The notes under the pieces were generated by a model. It was not told where the DNA came from. It worked only from the letters and a program-made list of their open reading frames with translations, and did not search any database. Shown one piece after another: positions 46,746 through 56,795 of a DNA stretch of 64,000 bases. Numbering within the stretch: position 1 is the stretch's first letter; the number at the start of each line of letters is the position of its first letter. Location: assembly GCF_026802175.1 (NCBI RefSeq), contig NZ_CP113797.1, forward strand, positions 5,681,026-5,745,025. The letters run 5' to 3'. The translations under genes and the position numbers were made by a program. Origin of the DNA: Thermocoleostomius sinensis A174 (GTDB lineage: Bacteria > Cyanobacteriota > Cyanobacteriia > Elainellales > Elainellaceae).

Positions 46746-48059
46746 ATGCTGCGAATTATTACTCAGCGGGCTGAGGCACTCACCGAACTTCGGCGGATTT
46801 GTGATCGCACTCATGATGATCAAGTTGTTCATAAAGAAGCAACGGTTCGCGAAGTGCTGCAAGCGATCAAGCGGCAAGGCGATCGGGCAATACTGCACTA
46901 TACCGAAGAATATGATCAAATTGTGCTTGCGCCAGAGGAACTCCGCATTAGTGGTTCGGAACTAGAAGCGGCCTATCACCAGGTTTCCTCTGATTTATTA
47001 GAAGCCATTCGCTTGGCTTGTCGCCAGGTAGAAGCGTTTCATCGCCAGCGAGTCCCCAAAAGCTGGGTGCAGTTTGGGGATGATGAGGTGGTGTTAGGAA
47101 AGCGCTATACGCCAGTCGATCGGGCTGGATTATACGTGCCGGGAGGACGAGCGGCCTACCCCAGTACGGTGATCATGAACGCCATTCCGGCCAAAGTGGC
47201 AAAAGTACCTCGAATTGTGGTTACTACACCGCCGGGGCCTGACAAAGCCGTGAATCCGGCTGTTTTGGTGGCGGCTCAGGAAGCAGGGGTGCAGGAAATT
47301 TATCGGATTGGAGGAGCGCAGGCGATCGGAGCACTGGCCTACGGCACTGAAACGGTTCCGAAGGTAGATGTGATTACGGGTCCGGGTAATATCTACGTCA
47401 CGCTAGCCAAAAAGCTGGTGTATGGCACGGTGGGGATCGATTCTCTGGCAGGCCCCTCTGAAGTGCTGATTATTGCCGATGGACGCGCTAACCCAGTGCA
47501 TGTAGCGGCTGATATGTTGGCCCAAGCTGAGCACGATCCGCTAGCAGCAGCGATTTTGTTGACCACCGATTCGGGGCTAGCGATGAAAGTGGTTTCGGAA
47601 GTGAAGCAACAACTGCTCAATCATCCGCGCAAAGTCCTAACCGAGAAGTCGATCGCGCACTATGGGCTAGTTGTGGTAGTAGACTCGTTAGAAGCAGCAG
47701 CAGAATTGAGCAACGAATTTGCTCCTGAACATCTGGAGCTAGAAGTGGCAGACCCGTGGAGCCTGCTGGCAAACATTCGCCACGCTGGGGCGATTTTTCT
47801 CGGTAACTCCACTCCTGAAGCGGTAGGCGATTACTTGGCTGGCCCCAACCATACCTTGCCTACCTCTGGATCTGCCCGTTATGCCTCGGCGTTGGGAGTT
47901 GAAACCTTTATGAAGCATTCCAGCTTAATTCAATATTCCCCGCAGGCGCTGCATCGAGTGGCCCAAGCTGTAGATACGTTAGCAACGGCTGAAGGATTGC
48001 CTTCTCATGCCGACTCTGTGCGCCTACGAGTTCGAGGTCAACTAGAATCTGATGATTGA
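46746..48059 (+). CDS. hisD: Histidinol dehydrogenase
   Basis: HisD oxidises histidinol to histidine with two NAD+ and a zinc ion. Signatures include [53 protein letters not shown] and the zinc-site AEHDPLA. I place the start at the ATG at 46746 ([15 protein letters not shown]), giving 437 residues as in the family; the open frame runs 28 codons further upstream with unrelated sequence. Stand-alone his gene, divergent from rpsT. Confidence 0.96.
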   Translation: MLRIITQRAEALTELRRICDRTHDDQVVHKEATVREVLQAIKRQGDRAILHYTEEYDQIVLAPEELRISGSELEAAYHQVSSDLLEAIRLACRQVEAFHRQRVPKSWVQFGDDEVVLGKRYTPVDRAGLYVPGGRAAYPSTVIMNAIPAKVAKVPRIVVTTPPGPDKAVNPAVLVAAQEAGVQEIYRIGGAQAIGALAYGTETVPKVDVITGPGNIYVTLAKKLVYGTVGIDSLAGPSEVLIIADGRANPVHVAADMLAQAEHDPLAAAILLTTDSGLAMKVVSEVKQQLLNHPRKVLTEKSIAHYGLVVVVDSLEAAAELSNEFAPEHLELEVADPWSLLANIRHAGAIFLGNSTPEAVGDYLAGPNHTLPTSGSARYASALGVETFMKHSSLIQYSPQALHRVAQAVDTLATAEGLPSHADSVRLRVRGQLESDD

Positions 48060-48190
48060 AATCCAGTCACTGCGTAAAACGATTTAGGTAGCCCTTTTTA
48101 GAGTAATATCGCTAAATCCCAGAGATTGAAACCTAGATCATCTTAGACCTAAACATCGAACGTTCTACGGGTGTCAGGAGAAGCAGGGCT

Positions 48191-48640
48191 GTGTTTAAAC
48201 AAATTCTGGTTGCGCTTGATGGATCGGAGTTATCTCAACAGGTTGTTCAAGCCCTAGAGCAAATTCGGGTTGAGCCAGACACGCAGGTGGTATTAGCGCA
48301 CGTACTAGTGACCGTAGGAGCCAATCCAGACGTGGCAGCCGATCGGCCTCAAACCGATCTAGAACTAATTCCTCGCCAGCAACTCGAAACACTGCAACGA
48401 TATCAAGATAGGTTGCCCTGTAAAAGTCGATTAGAAATTGTGACGGGCGATCCAGCCGAAGAAATTGTTCGCCTTGCTAATATCTATCACACTGATTTGA
48501 TTGTGATTGGCAGCCGGGGGTTAACTGGACTCAATCGCATTTTGAAAGGCTCGGTGAGCAGTCAAGTGGTGGAAGATGCGGCCTGCTCTGTGATGGTAGT
48601 TAAACCTTTCTCTGTGACAAGTTCCGGCTCTGTAAGTTAG
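48191..48640 (+). CDS. Universal stress protein (UspA family)
   Basis: The 149-residue protein starts at a GTG after CAGGAGAAG and reads MFKQILVALDGSELSQQVVQ. The C-terminal ATP-binding pattern GSRGLTGLNRILKGSVS matches the G-2x-G-9x-G-S/T motif of ATP-binding UspA proteins. It is followed 44 bp later by the membrane-patatin gene on the same strand, and the two may share a transcript. Confidence 0.9.
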   Translation: MFKQILVALDGSELSQQVVQALEQIRVEPDTQVVLAHVLVTVGANPDVAADRPQTDLELIPRQQLETLQRYQDRLPCKSRLEIVTGDPAEEIVRLANIYHTDLIVIGSRGLTGLNRILKGSVSSQVVEDAACSVMVVKPFSVTSSGSVS

Positions 48641-48684
48641 CGTCTTGGAAAGTGTAGTGACTGCACCCATAGAGCTTAGGAGAC

Positions 48685-50985
48685 GTGTGCTTGCTCATGA
48701 GTTTGCCGTTCTGGTTAGCGATGGCAATTGACCTGATACCGCCATTGCCCCTAGTTGAATTGCTTTCACAAGTGTTGCAGTATGGGTTCTTACTGCGAGT
48801 TCCCCTATCAGCAGCGGTCTTGATGATGGTGCTGCCGTTTCTCTCTACTTTTGTTGCTCCGGCAATGTTGCGTAATTTATTTGTGCTGCGTCAACGTTGG
48901 GAACTAGCCTTGATTACTGGAACGGCAATCTTCACAGGCATGGGGATTACGACAGTACTAAATATTTTGTTAGGTAGTATTCCCGATCGCTTTCAATTAG
49001 TGCGGTTATTTGAACTGCCCCAAGTTTGGCAGTATGGTATTGCGCTCGGGTTAGGGTTAGGGATGGCGATTCCGGCCGCTAAACTTTCTCATAAAGAAAA
49101 CGTCATTCGTAAACCTGTTTCTGGCTTGCTGGTTGGGGTTCTTGCCGCCGTTGCATTGCTTATGTTGGGCGATCGAATCAGTGACACCATTGCTGCCTCT
49201 GGGGTTCTCAAGCAGTGGATGGCTACTCTAATGCAATCGATGCCAGAAGACCTGCGAAAGGGCTATAGTGCTGCCGAAAATCACTTAGTGGCGATCGGGT
49301 TTTTAATACTGGTTCTGATAGTTTATTTCAGTATTTATTTCTATGGCTGGCGCGTCTATCAACCCAATCAATCATTACAAAACCAGATCACCATTGATCA
49401 ACATGCTTACGAAATTCCTGCGCTTTTCTACCTGCTTGTCATTTTGCTGTTGCTGGTTTTGCTGTTTAGCGGTGTTACCTTTCTTTTAGATTATTTTCGG
49501 GTTCCTCTGTTAGCTTTCTTGCTGCTTGTTTCCATAGCAAATTATGCAATCTTTCGCGTTCAGCATTTTTATCAATTACTGCCGAAGGCGACTTTCCCAA
49601 ACACAACTTTTCAGGAGGTATTAAATACTCGGTTGAGCTATCAAGATCGAGTTACTGATTCTGGTGAGAAACTTGACAAAAATCGATCGCTGGTGGTTGT
49701 TTGTGCGGCAGGAGGTGGCATTCAAGCCGCAGGTTGGACGGCTCGCGTGCTCACAGGTTTACACGAAGAATTGGGGCCGTCCTTTACTCAGGCAATCGGC
49801 TTAATTAGTTCCGTTTCGGGTGGCTCTGTCGGCACGATGTATTACTTGGATGCCTTAGCAGAAGATGCAATCGGCTTCGAGAAAGCAAATCCGTTGGTGA
49901 TGCAGCAGATTTTCGATCGAGCGACTCAAGAAGGGCTGGATGCAGTAGGGTGGGGACTGGCTTATCCTGACCTGTGGCGCATTATTGGGCTACCCTTTTT
50001 GGCTCCCCTACTGGGGGCAAAACGCATCGATCGAGGGACGGCGATTGAAACCGAATGGAAAGTGGCTTTAAGCAACCCGTCTGCCTCCTTAGCAAGCTGG
50101 TCCAAAAAAATTAAAGCCGGCAAACTGCCGATTCCAGTGTTCAATGCGACGGTAGTTGAAAATGGCAGCCGGTTACTAATCAGCCCCTTGTCCTTTAAAG
50201 AGAGTCCAGCTAACGAAAACTTACCGACAGAATCAGTTTCTTCATGGCGATCGTCTCCCTACACAGATACTCGCTTTAGGGACTTTCGCCAAGATTATCA
50301 AGACTTTGATTTGAACGTGGCCACAGCGGCTCGGCTATCTGCAACCTTTCCCTATGTCTCTCCAGTTTGTCGCAATCATCCAGACGTTCCAGCAACTAAT
50401 TATCATGTGGCAGATGGCGGATATTTTGACAATAACGGGATTTTTACAGCCGTTGAATGGCTAGACAATTGTGTCTTACCTCATGCGAAAGAGGTAGGAA
50501 TTCAGCGAGTTTTCTTTCTAGAAATTCTGCCATTTCCTAAAGCTGAACCTGCGACTTCAATTGTCGCGTCCCCTGGTTGGCTAATGACCACATTAGGTCC
50601 CTTACTAGCTGCCTTTAAAGTTAGAAATTACACAGTAACTGCCCGCAACACGGTTGATGTTGGAGACTTAAAAAAGTTTTGGGAAATGAAGCTGAATGCT
50701 CAAGCAAATTCTTCCCAAGACTCTAATTATTCCTTCGAGCTAGAACACTTCATTTTACAATTCCCAATTGATTTCAAGGCATCTCCCAAGCATCATTCGT
50801 CTCGTTTTCCCTATAGAATTAACGATGCTTTTCTCAACAATCGCGGTGATTACACACCTCCCCTATCTTGGAAATTAACGGATGTAGAAAAGGCGAATAT
50901 TCTTCGCGCGTGGAAGTGGGTTGTTGCCAACGATCAAGAAATGAAAAAGCTCAAGAGAGCATGGTTGTCTCGGTTAAATGCTTGA
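48685..50985 (+). CDS. Integral membrane protein with C-terminal patatin-like phospholipase domain
   Basis: The first 300 residues or so have about seven to nine hydrophobic segments (LPFWLAMAIDLIPPLPLVEL onward). From about 335 a patatin-type lipase domain follows: CAAGGGIQAAGW (oxyanion loop), SSVSGGSVG (GxSxG nucleophile, about 377) and ADGGYFDNNG (catalytic Asp, about 577). It should hydrolyse membrane lipid esters at the cytoplasmic face; this is inference. The start is uncertain: GTG at 48685, TTG at 48691 or ATG at 48697, with AGGAG at 48678-48682. Confidence 0.8.
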   Translation: MCLLMSLPFWLAMAIDLIPPLPLVELLSQVLQYGFLLRVPLSAAVLMMVLPFLSTFVAPAMLRNLFVLRQRWELALITGTAIFTGMGITTVLNILLGSIPDRFQLVRLFELPQVWQYGIALGLGLGMAIPAAKLSHKENVIRKPVSGLLVGVLAAVALLMLGDRISDTIAASGVLKQWMATLMQSMPEDLRKGYSAAENHLVAIGFLILVLIVYFSIYFYGWRVYQPNQSLQNQITIDQHAYEIPALFYLLVILLLLVLLFSGVTFLLDYFRVPLLAFLLLVSIANYAIFRVQHFYQLLPKATFPNTTFQEVLNTRLSYQDRVTDSGEKLDKNRSLVVVCAAGGGIQAAGWTARVLTGLHEELGPSFTQAIGLISSVSGGSVGTMYYLDALAEDAIGFEKANPLVMQQIFDRATQEGLDAVGWGLAYPDLWRIIGLPFLAPLLGAKRIDRGTAIETEWKVALSNPSASLASWSKKIKAGKLPIPVFNATVVENGSRLLISPLSFKESPANENLPTESVSSWRSSPYTDTRFRDFRQDYQDFDLNVATAARLSATFPYVSPVCRNHPDVPATNYHVADGGYFDNNGIFTAVEWLDNCVLPHAKEVGIQRVFFLEILPFPKAEPATSIVASPGWLMTTLGPLLAAFKVRNYTVTARNTVDVGDLKKFWEMKLNAQANSSQDSNYSFELEHFILQFPIDFKASPKHHSSRFPYRINDAFLNNRGDYTPPLSWKLTDVEKANILRAWKWVVANDQEMKKLKRAWLSRLNA

Positions 50986-51164
50986 TATTTGTGTGATTCC
51001 CTTAACCTAATAACTCCGATTGAGTGACAATTCTTTTCCCTTATTCTTTAATCGCTGTTCTCATATGGGGCGAAGGGACTTCAACCCCAACCTCTAGATC
51101 GAATGCCCCCTGCCTGCTCTGGCAAAGGGATTGGGGAGCAGGCAGTGCCAGTTTTGTCAGTCAA

Positions 51165-51587
51165 TCAGCCCATAAACCTAACTCTTCTGTCAGCGTTATC
51201 TTGCTGCATGGCTAAAAACTGTCGCAGTCGTAACAGGCTCAGCGTTTGACCAAGGTTTAAGGGCAGTAGCGAAACGCCCTCCAGTGAGGATTGCAGCCAT
51301 CCGTCGCCCCAGTACCATTCATGGAAACCGTCGATTCCCTTACTCATGAGAAACCGCAAACTGTTAGAGTTCACATGATCAACCTGATGTTGGATTGGTA
51401 CGGGGCCAATCCAGCTTGTGAAAACCAGTCCTTGGTGCAGGCGATCGGGCAAGCCAGTTGAAAAGGTTTGAGGAAAAAGCCATTGCTGAAATTGGGCTGG
51501 ACAAAGCAAACTATCGCGAATTTGCTGTTCGGAAGCATTTAATTCAATGCGAAGATTACTCTGTTGAAACGTGCCAAACATAGACAT
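51165..51587 (-). CDS. SRPBCC-like cyanobacterial hypothetical protein
   Basis: The 140-residue protein reads FQQSNLRIELNASEQQIRDS, QFQQWLFPQTF and GFHEWYWGDGWLQSSLEGVS, the pattern of a START/SRPBCC (polyketide cyclase-like) helix-grip fold, which usually binds a hydrophobic ligand. No signal peptide is visible. It is divergent from the MoaD/ThiS-type gene. The preceding 180 bp (50986-51164) hold no gene. Ligand unknown. Confidence 0.65.
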   Translation of the reverse strand: MSMFGTFQQSNLRIELNASEQQIRDSLLCPAQFQQWLFPQTFSTGLPDRLHQGLVFTSWIGPVPIQHQVDHVNSNSLRFLMSKGIDGFHEWYWGDGWLQSSLEGVSLLPLNLGQTLSLLRLRQFLAMQQDNADRRVRFMG

Positions 51588-51737
51588 TGAGGTTCATGTA
51601 AAAGAGCGAGAATAGACGATCGACAATCAACCCAGCTTTCAGTCCATTCTTTATCAGCCTAGCGTAGGCAGTCGGTGAATGAGGACAGCAACGTTTAGGA
51701 ATCTGCTGTTAGCTTTTAGAATCTAGATACTGTCTCA

Positions 51738-52052
51738 ATGCAACAGCCTGCAATCGCCACCGAACCCAATGCTATGACCTACGCAAAATCCGATGAACTT
51801 GACACCGTAACAGTGACGGTTAAACTGTTTGCCGCCTATCAAGAAGCCTATGGAGTACCAGAACTCAGGCTTGATCTGCCAATGGGAGCAACCGCCGAAA
51901 CCGTGCGCGATCGGCTTTTGAGTGAACACCCCGAACTAGAACAATGGCGTGACCTAACTCGTTTTGGTGTGAATTTGCAATTTGTTGAACCGCATACCCC
52001 TTTACAAAACGGCGATGAAGTGGTGCTAATTCCTCCGGTCAGTGGTGGTTAA
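51738..52052 (+). CDS. MoaD/ThiS-family ubiquitin-like sulfur carrier
   Basis: The 104-residue protein has VTVKLFAAYQEAYG, LDLPMGATAETVRDRLL and the terminal EVVLIPPVSGG, whose free diglycine would be adenylated and thiocarboxylated by an E1-like enzyme. It could serve molybdopterin, thiamine or another sulfur-transfer pathway. None of those genes is adjacent, so the pathway is open. The first 20 residues precede the fold; a second Met at residue 13 could be the true start. Confidence 0.85.
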   Translation: MQQPAIATEPNAMTYAKSDELDTVTVTVKLFAAYQEAYGVPELRLDLPMGATAETVRDRLLSEHPELEQWRDLTRFGVNLQFVEPHTPLQNGDEVVLIPPVSGG

Positions 52053-52064
52053 TTCCTTATTTAT

Positions 52065-53207
52065 TTAAGGCAGTGAGGTGAGGTCCAGCCGAGACGCATA
52101 TCGCAGCAGAGTCAATCCCATCGTGGTTAACGATCGATCATCAACCATTGCATCACCGTAGTTAGACAACAGCACGACGCCTACTTGGTTCGCCCGATTT
52201 AAACCCAAAAAGCTGACAAAGCCGCCTGTGCCGCCATTCTGCCAATGGAATATCCAGCCTTCGCAGGTTTGTTGAATGTTCCAACCTAATCCAACATCGT
52301 CAAGCCAGTAACTTGTGTGCTTTTGACAGACTCGATCAATCGCTTTGGCTACGGTTGTGTCTGCTGTATCTGTTGTATCTATAGCTATATTTGTGTCTAT
52401 AGCTATATTCATATCTGTATTGCCTACAGCAGCCGCTACAAATTTCAGCAGATCGCCAGCGGTTGATTGCAATCCATGACAACCTACCAGTACCCCTGCC
52501 TGCCAGTGAGGAGTCGGAACCCAATCGATAAACGCACCATCTTGGCTATACTCCGGGCGATAGCCAGCCATTTGTCGCAGTTGCTGCTGGGGCGAAACAG
52601 TCACTACCGTATCCGTCAGGTTCAACGGCTGACAAACCAGTTGTTTAACCAACGCTTCGTAGGATTTCTCGGTCTTTAGCTCTAGCACATGCCCCAGCAA
52701 GCCCATACCCAAATTGGAGTACTCGTAATATTGTCCGGGGGGGTGTACCAATTGCATCTGCTCTAAGGCAGCATACAGATGCAACGCTTTGTAGCTAACG
52801 TAAGGGTTATAAGGATCTTCAGTGACTTCAAAAAAGTTGGCAGGCAGACGCGGCAGTCCAGCCGTATGGGTCGCTAGCTGACGCAAAGTAATCGCTTGCA
52901 CTGGCTCTGGCACGATCGTGCTCGACGGTAAGTAGGACGCGATCGAATCATCTAATTTCACTATTCCGTCTAGTTCCAACCTGGATAGCAAAATGCCAGT
53001 GAAAACTTTTGTGACCGAGCCAATTTCAAATAGCATGGATGCACTCGGCGGAACCGATGCAGAACCGCTCGTCTGACCAAAGCCCTGAATGTAGGTTTGC
53101 TCGGCTTGCCACACAGCAACCATTACACCAACCTTGGAACGCGAAGCAAGGTAATCTTCTACGAGTTGTTCAATTTTACAATTGAGCGAGGCAGGGTCAT
53201 TCATCAA
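52065..53207 (-). CDS. Class C beta-lactamase-like serine hydrolase
   Basis: The 380-residue protein has the SxxK motif at Ser64 (IGSVTKVFT), YSN at 163-165 and HWQNGGTGGF near 325, the three motifs of class C beta-lactamase/DD-peptidase-like hydrolases. No signal peptide is visible, which argues against resistance; an esterase or peptidase role is as likely. An NIAIDT repeat (around residue 270) comes from an 18-bp duplication. It starts 3 bp after the aldo-keto reductase gene, in one operon. Confidence 0.87.
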   Translation of the reverse strand: MMNDPASLNCKIEQLVEDYLASRSKVGVMVAVWQAEQTYIQGFGQTSGSASVPPSASMLFEIGSVTKVFTGILLSRLELDGIVKLDDSIASYLPSSTIVPEPVQAITLRQLATHTAGLPRLPANFFEVTEDPYNPYVSYKALHLYAALEQMQLVHPPGQYYEYSNLGMGLLGHVLELKTEKSYEALVKQLVCQPLNLTDTVVTVSPQQQLRQMAGYRPEYSQDGAFIDWVPTPHWQAGVLVGCHGLQSTAGDLLKFVAAAVGNTDMNIAIDTNIAIDTTDTADTTVAKAIDRVCQKHTSYWLDDVGLGWNIQQTCEGWIFHWQNGGTGGFVSFLGLNRANQVGVVLLSNYGDAMVDDRSLTTMGLTLLRYASRLDLTSLP

Positions 53208-53210
53208 CGT

Positions 53211-54338
53211 CTACTCCCACAAGCGGCGACGGGGTGGACCGCTGAGTCGATCGTGCGTATCTTTTAATAATTGAGGAATATCTAGGTTTTCGGGGCAGCG
53301 GGGCAGGCAGTCACCACAGTTAGTACAGCGATCGGCTTTGTTTCCGGGAAACCAGTGTCCGGCGTTCTCGAACATACCATAGCGATATTGCCCAAAGGAG
53401 GTCATCTCGTAGGCAACGGCTAAATTTCGCAGGCGCAGCACTTCGGGGATGTTGATTCCTTCAGGGCAAGGTAAACATTGATAACATTGGCGACAAGCAT
53501 CCGTACCCAGGGCTGTTCGCTGTTGACTCTGCAAGCGCGCTAGGGCGGCTGCTTCGTCACTGGTGAGTGGCTCAGTACGATCGAGGACCGGCAACAGAGC
53601 ATCCAATTCGCCAGGATTAGCGGCTCCAACGCTGAGGGTCGTAACTCGCGGATCGCTGAGCAAAAATCGGTAGGTAAGTTCTAGGGGCGTAAACGGCTGA
53701 CACAGGTGGCGGAGGACAGGGGAGGGGGTATGCAACATACCACCTTTGTCGGCCGGGGAAATGATGAAAACGCCTAGGTCTTTCGATTCTGCCAACTCAA
53801 TCGCCGCCCGATTGCGCTGATTGAAGAAGTAGTAGTGAAGGTTAACGAACTCGAATTGATCGGTCGCGATCGCTCGTAAGATTACCCCCAACGGTGCATG
53901 AGTGGAAAACCCGACGTGGCGAATTCGGCCTTCATCAACTGCTTGCCATACGGCCTTCATGCAACCATTGGCAGCCTCCACCCACGCCAAATGCTCCTCC
54001 GTGTTGAGTCCATGAATCGCCAAACAGTCCAGGTAATTCACTCCCAGCATATTCAACGATTGATCGATACAGCGGGCCATCGCGTCGCGATCGGGTGTTG
54101 GCGCAATCTTACTAGTGAGATACAGTTGGTGCCGAGGCAAGGAGAGGAGAGTCAGTGCCTTGCCCAAAAATTGTTCGCTATTGCCGTAGCCTCGTGCGGT
54201 TTCAAGATGATTGATGCCAAGTTCGATCGCCCTTGCCACCGTCTGTACTGCATTTTCCTCAGAAGCCAAGTAACGCATGGTTCCTAAAGAAAAAACAGAA
54301 AATGGTAGATTCGTTTTGCCAAAGCGACGAAACCGCAT
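53211..54338 (-). CDS. Aldo/keto reductase with C-terminal iron-sulfur domain
   Basis: The N-terminal 270 residues form the aldo/keto reductase barrel (FRRFGKTNLPFSVFSLGTM, GINHLETARGYGNSE, LYLTSKIA). The C-terminus adds ferredoxin-like cysteine motifs: CRQCYQCLPCPEGI and CTNCGDCLPRCPENLDIP, probably one 4Fe-4S cluster plus an incomplete second site. Such fusions occur widely in cyanobacteria; the substrate is unknown. I start it at MRFRRFG (54338) rather than 54350. Confidence 0.9.
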   Translation of the reverse strand: MRFRRFGKTNLPFSVFSLGTMRYLASEENAVQTVARAIELGINHLETARGYGNSEQFLGKALTLLSLPRHQLYLTSKIAPTPDRDAMARCIDQSLNMLGVNYLDCLAIHGLNTEEHLAWVEAANGCMKAVWQAVDEGRIRHVGFSTHAPLGVILRAIATDQFEFVNLHYYFFNQRNRAAIELAESKDLGVFIISPADKGGMLHTPSPVLRHLCQPFTPLELTYRFLLSDPRVTTLSVGAANPGELDALLPVLDRTEPLTSDEAAALARLQSQQRTALGTDACRQCYQCLPCPEGINIPEVLRLRNLAVAYEMTSFGQYRYGMFENAGHWFPGNKADRCTNCGDCLPRCPENLDIPQLLKDTHDRLSGPPRRRLWE

Positions 54339-54432
54339 ACAAGCAGACAAGATGACAGAGAAAAGCTAAAGAATAAAAAATTGATCCCCTCTTTATACTT
54401 TAGCCTTCAGGCTCTAGCCTTTGGTCTCGCTG

Positions 54433-54939
54433 TCAGCTTTCGTCTCGCTTGCTGAAACGGCCATCTTGCTTAAAGTCATCGGGGCGCAAGTTAGAGAGAA
54501 AATCACGAAAGGCTTGGCGTTCTGCTTCGTCCGCATCACGATCGACCGGAATGGACGCATCGGCAATGACTTCTTCCATGACCCAAATAGGGCTTTTGGT
54601 TCGCAGTGCGATCGCAATCGCATCGCTGGGACGAGAATCGATTTCTTTACGAGCCTCACCTTGGCGAACTTGCAGAATGGCATAAAAGGTATTGTCTTGC
54701 AGCGAGTGAATAATGATCCGCTCGAGCACCATATTCCATTCTTCTAGCAAATTGACCAACAGGTCGTGAGTGAGCGGGCGAGGCGGAACCTGATTCTCTA
54801 GGGCGCTGATAATAGCTCTGGCTTGTTCTTGACCAATGAAAATTGGTAGCTGGCGGCGCTCGGCAGCATCTCTCAATAGCACGATCGGGCTACGAGAGAC
54901 TGCATCTAGAGCAATTCCAGCGACTTTCATTTCAATCAT
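54433..54939 (-). CDS. Bifunctional nuclease (BFN, DUF151) family protein
   Basis: The 168-residue protein reads MKVAGIALDAVSRSPIVLL, LPIFIGQEQARAI, LTHDLLVNLLEEW and IDSRPSDAIAIALRTKSPIW, matching DUF151/BFN proteins, reported in plants as nucleases acting on DNA and RNA. The C-terminal 35 residues are charged. Substrate and role in bacteria are unclear. No partner gene is adjacent. Confidence 0.88.
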   Translation of the reverse strand: MIEMKVAGIALDAVSRSPIVLLRDAAERRQLPIFIGQEQARAIISALENQVPPRPLTHDLLVNLLEEWNMVLERIIIHSLQDNTFYAILQVRQGEARKEIDSRPSDAIAIALRTKSPIWVMEEVIADASIPVDRDADEAERQAFRDFLSNLRPDDFKQDGRFSKRDES

Positions 54940-55381
54940 GGCTTAGCCTCTAGAATCCGTTAGGGGGGTAGAAAAATCGAATTGAAGAGCAGTAAAGTAA
55001 GTTGGAACTCAATGAACTCAGGCAATCAGACTGTAGAAGGACAGCCTTACGATCAAATCACTTAAATTCAGATAAACAGATCTTATAATCTATTTTCACC
55101 TCTAACTTAGTGAGATTGCTACGGTGTAAGTACAAATGTTGCTAACTTTATGTTGCCAGCAAAATTTAACTATGAGATCCAACCAACCCACTGATGATAA
55201 CTTCAGGGGAGTTCGATTGACTTCCAGTATGCCCTGATCTCGGCTGGAATCTGTAGGGAGAATTCTGAAAGTTTGTCTAAGAAATAGACGGTGCTTCGAT
55301 CGAAGAGGTGCCTCTCCATTTTGCCAATTTGCCCACGTTCTGATAGAAGTCTGTTTAAGGTAGGACTATTTAAGTACAGCC
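54940..55381. other. Intergenic region without a visible gene
   Basis: 442 bp between the BFN start and the pepP stop, both on the minus strand. It contains ACAGCCTTACGATC twice (55041-55054 and 55376-55389, the second overlapping the pepP end). It presumably holds the BFN promoter; no tRNA, riboswitch or small gene is recognised. Confidence 0.4.
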
Positions 55382-56701
55382 TTACGATCGTAACGATCGT
55401 TGGATCTCATCTACTCTCTTGGGAACAGCGGCTGTCAAGATCTCGTGACCTGTTGATGTCACCAGCACATCGTCCTCAATGCGAACTCCAATGCCGTGCC
55501 AGCGTGGATCAATTTCTGGTTGTCCTTCAGCGGGTTTAATGTAGGGCGAAATGTAAATTCCTGGCTCCACGGTCAAGACCTGCCCTGGCTCTAGCGTGTG
55601 GGGTGTTTCGCCGTGTTGATAGACTCCAACATCGTGCACGTCTAACCCCAACCAATGTCCTGTCCGATGCATGTAGAAGGGCTTGTATTTCTCGTCTTTG
55701 ATAATTTCGTCCATGTCTCCACACAGCAAGCCCAGATCGAGCAAGCCTTGGACAATCACGCGCACGGCGGTGTCATGCACCTGATTATAAGGATTGCCGG
55801 GATGGACGTGTGCGATCGCCTGCAATTGCGCCTCTAGAACAATTTCATAGATCGCCTGTTGCTCTGACGTGAAGGCTCCACCCACCGGGAAGGTACGGGT
55901 GATGTCTGAGTTGTAATAGTCGTAGGCACAACCTGCATCAATTAGCAATAGCTCGCCGTCTTGCATCTGGCGCGTGTTTTCCGTGTAGTGCAGCACGCAA
56001 GCGTTGGCTCCCGACGCTACGATCGACGGATAGGCTGGACCCATGGCTCCCCGGAGGCGAAAGGTATGTTCAATTTCCGCTTGTACTTCGTATTCAAATC
56101 GTCCGGGTTGGGCGAACGCACGAGCGCGATTGTGGGCTTCGGCGGCAATGTCGGCGGCTTTACGCATTCGTTCTAGCTCAATAGTGCTTTTGATTTGCCG
56201 CATAGGGTGCAACAGCGGAGCCGGATCTTCGATCGCTGTGGGTCCAATGCCTTTCTTAGGATAAATTGCTAGCAATCGTTGCCAATGTTTCAAGATCGTT
56301 TCGTTGAATGCTTTGTCGCGCCCTAGGTGATAGTAAATGCGATCGGCTTTTTCTAGATATTGTGGTAGTTTTTCACTCAGTTCGTCGATGGAATATACCG
56401 CATCTGCCGCAAACTGCTCCTTGGCAGCGTCTACACCCACGCGATAGCCCGTCCAGGTTTCTTTCTCTAAATCCTTTGGCTGCACAAATAAGATGAAGCG
56501 ATGGTCTTGATGATGAGGAGCCAGCACCGCCACTGCGCTTGGTTCATTAAAGCCCGTCAGATAAAAAAAGTCGCTATCTTGGCGAAAGTTATATTCCACA
56601 TCATTGTGCATCACTGCCATGGGGGCACTGCGAAAAACAGCCGTGCCTTTGCCAATCTTTGCCATAAACTGTTCGCGACGCTGGGCATATTCCGATTGCA
56701 T
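55382..56701 (-). CDS. pepP: Xaa-Pro aminopeptidase (M24B)
   Basis: The enzyme releases N-terminal residues before proline. The N-terminal domain includes YNFRQDSDFFYLTGFNEPSA. The pita-bread domain has the metal ligands in LLIDAGCAYDYYNSDITRTF (two Asp), HRTGHWLGLDVHD (His), LTVEPGIY (Glu) and GVRIEDDVLV (Glu). MQSEYAQRREQFMAKIG at 56701 gives 439 residues, as in the family; the open frame reaches 56875 but overlaps the upstream gene. Confidence 0.95.
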   Translation of the reverse strand: MQSEYAQRREQFMAKIGKGTAVFRSAPMAVMHNDVEYNFRQDSDFFYLTGFNEPSAVAVLAPHHQDHRFILFVQPKDLEKETWTGYRVGVDAAKEQFAADAVYSIDELSEKLPQYLEKADRIYYHLGRDKAFNETILKHWQRLLAIYPKKGIGPTAIEDPAPLLHPMRQIKSTIELERMRKAADIAAEAHNRARAFAQPGRFEYEVQAEIEHTFRLRGAMGPAYPSIVASGANACVLHYTENTRQMQDGELLLIDAGCAYDYYNSDITRTFPVGGAFTSEQQAIYEIVLEAQLQAIAHVHPGNPYNQVHDTAVRVIVQGLLDLGLLCGDMDEIIKDEKYKPFYMHRTGHWLGLDVHDVGVYQHGETPHTLEPGQVLTVEPGIYISPYIKPAEGQPEIDPRWHGIGVRIEDDVLVTSTGHEILTAAVPKRVDEIQRSLRS

Positions 56702-56795
56702 AGGTAACCGCGAGGATAGGGAGGATGAAGAGGGAATGTTATCTGTTGTATCCAGAAAAACTGAAGTTAGCAACCTGCCTTTTAGACTGGGCTGA

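Noticed and set aside
55041-55389. Two copies of ACAGCCTTACGATC flanking 54940-55381 as element ends
   Set aside because: Only a 14-bp direct repeat, no gene or inverted ends between them; probably chance.
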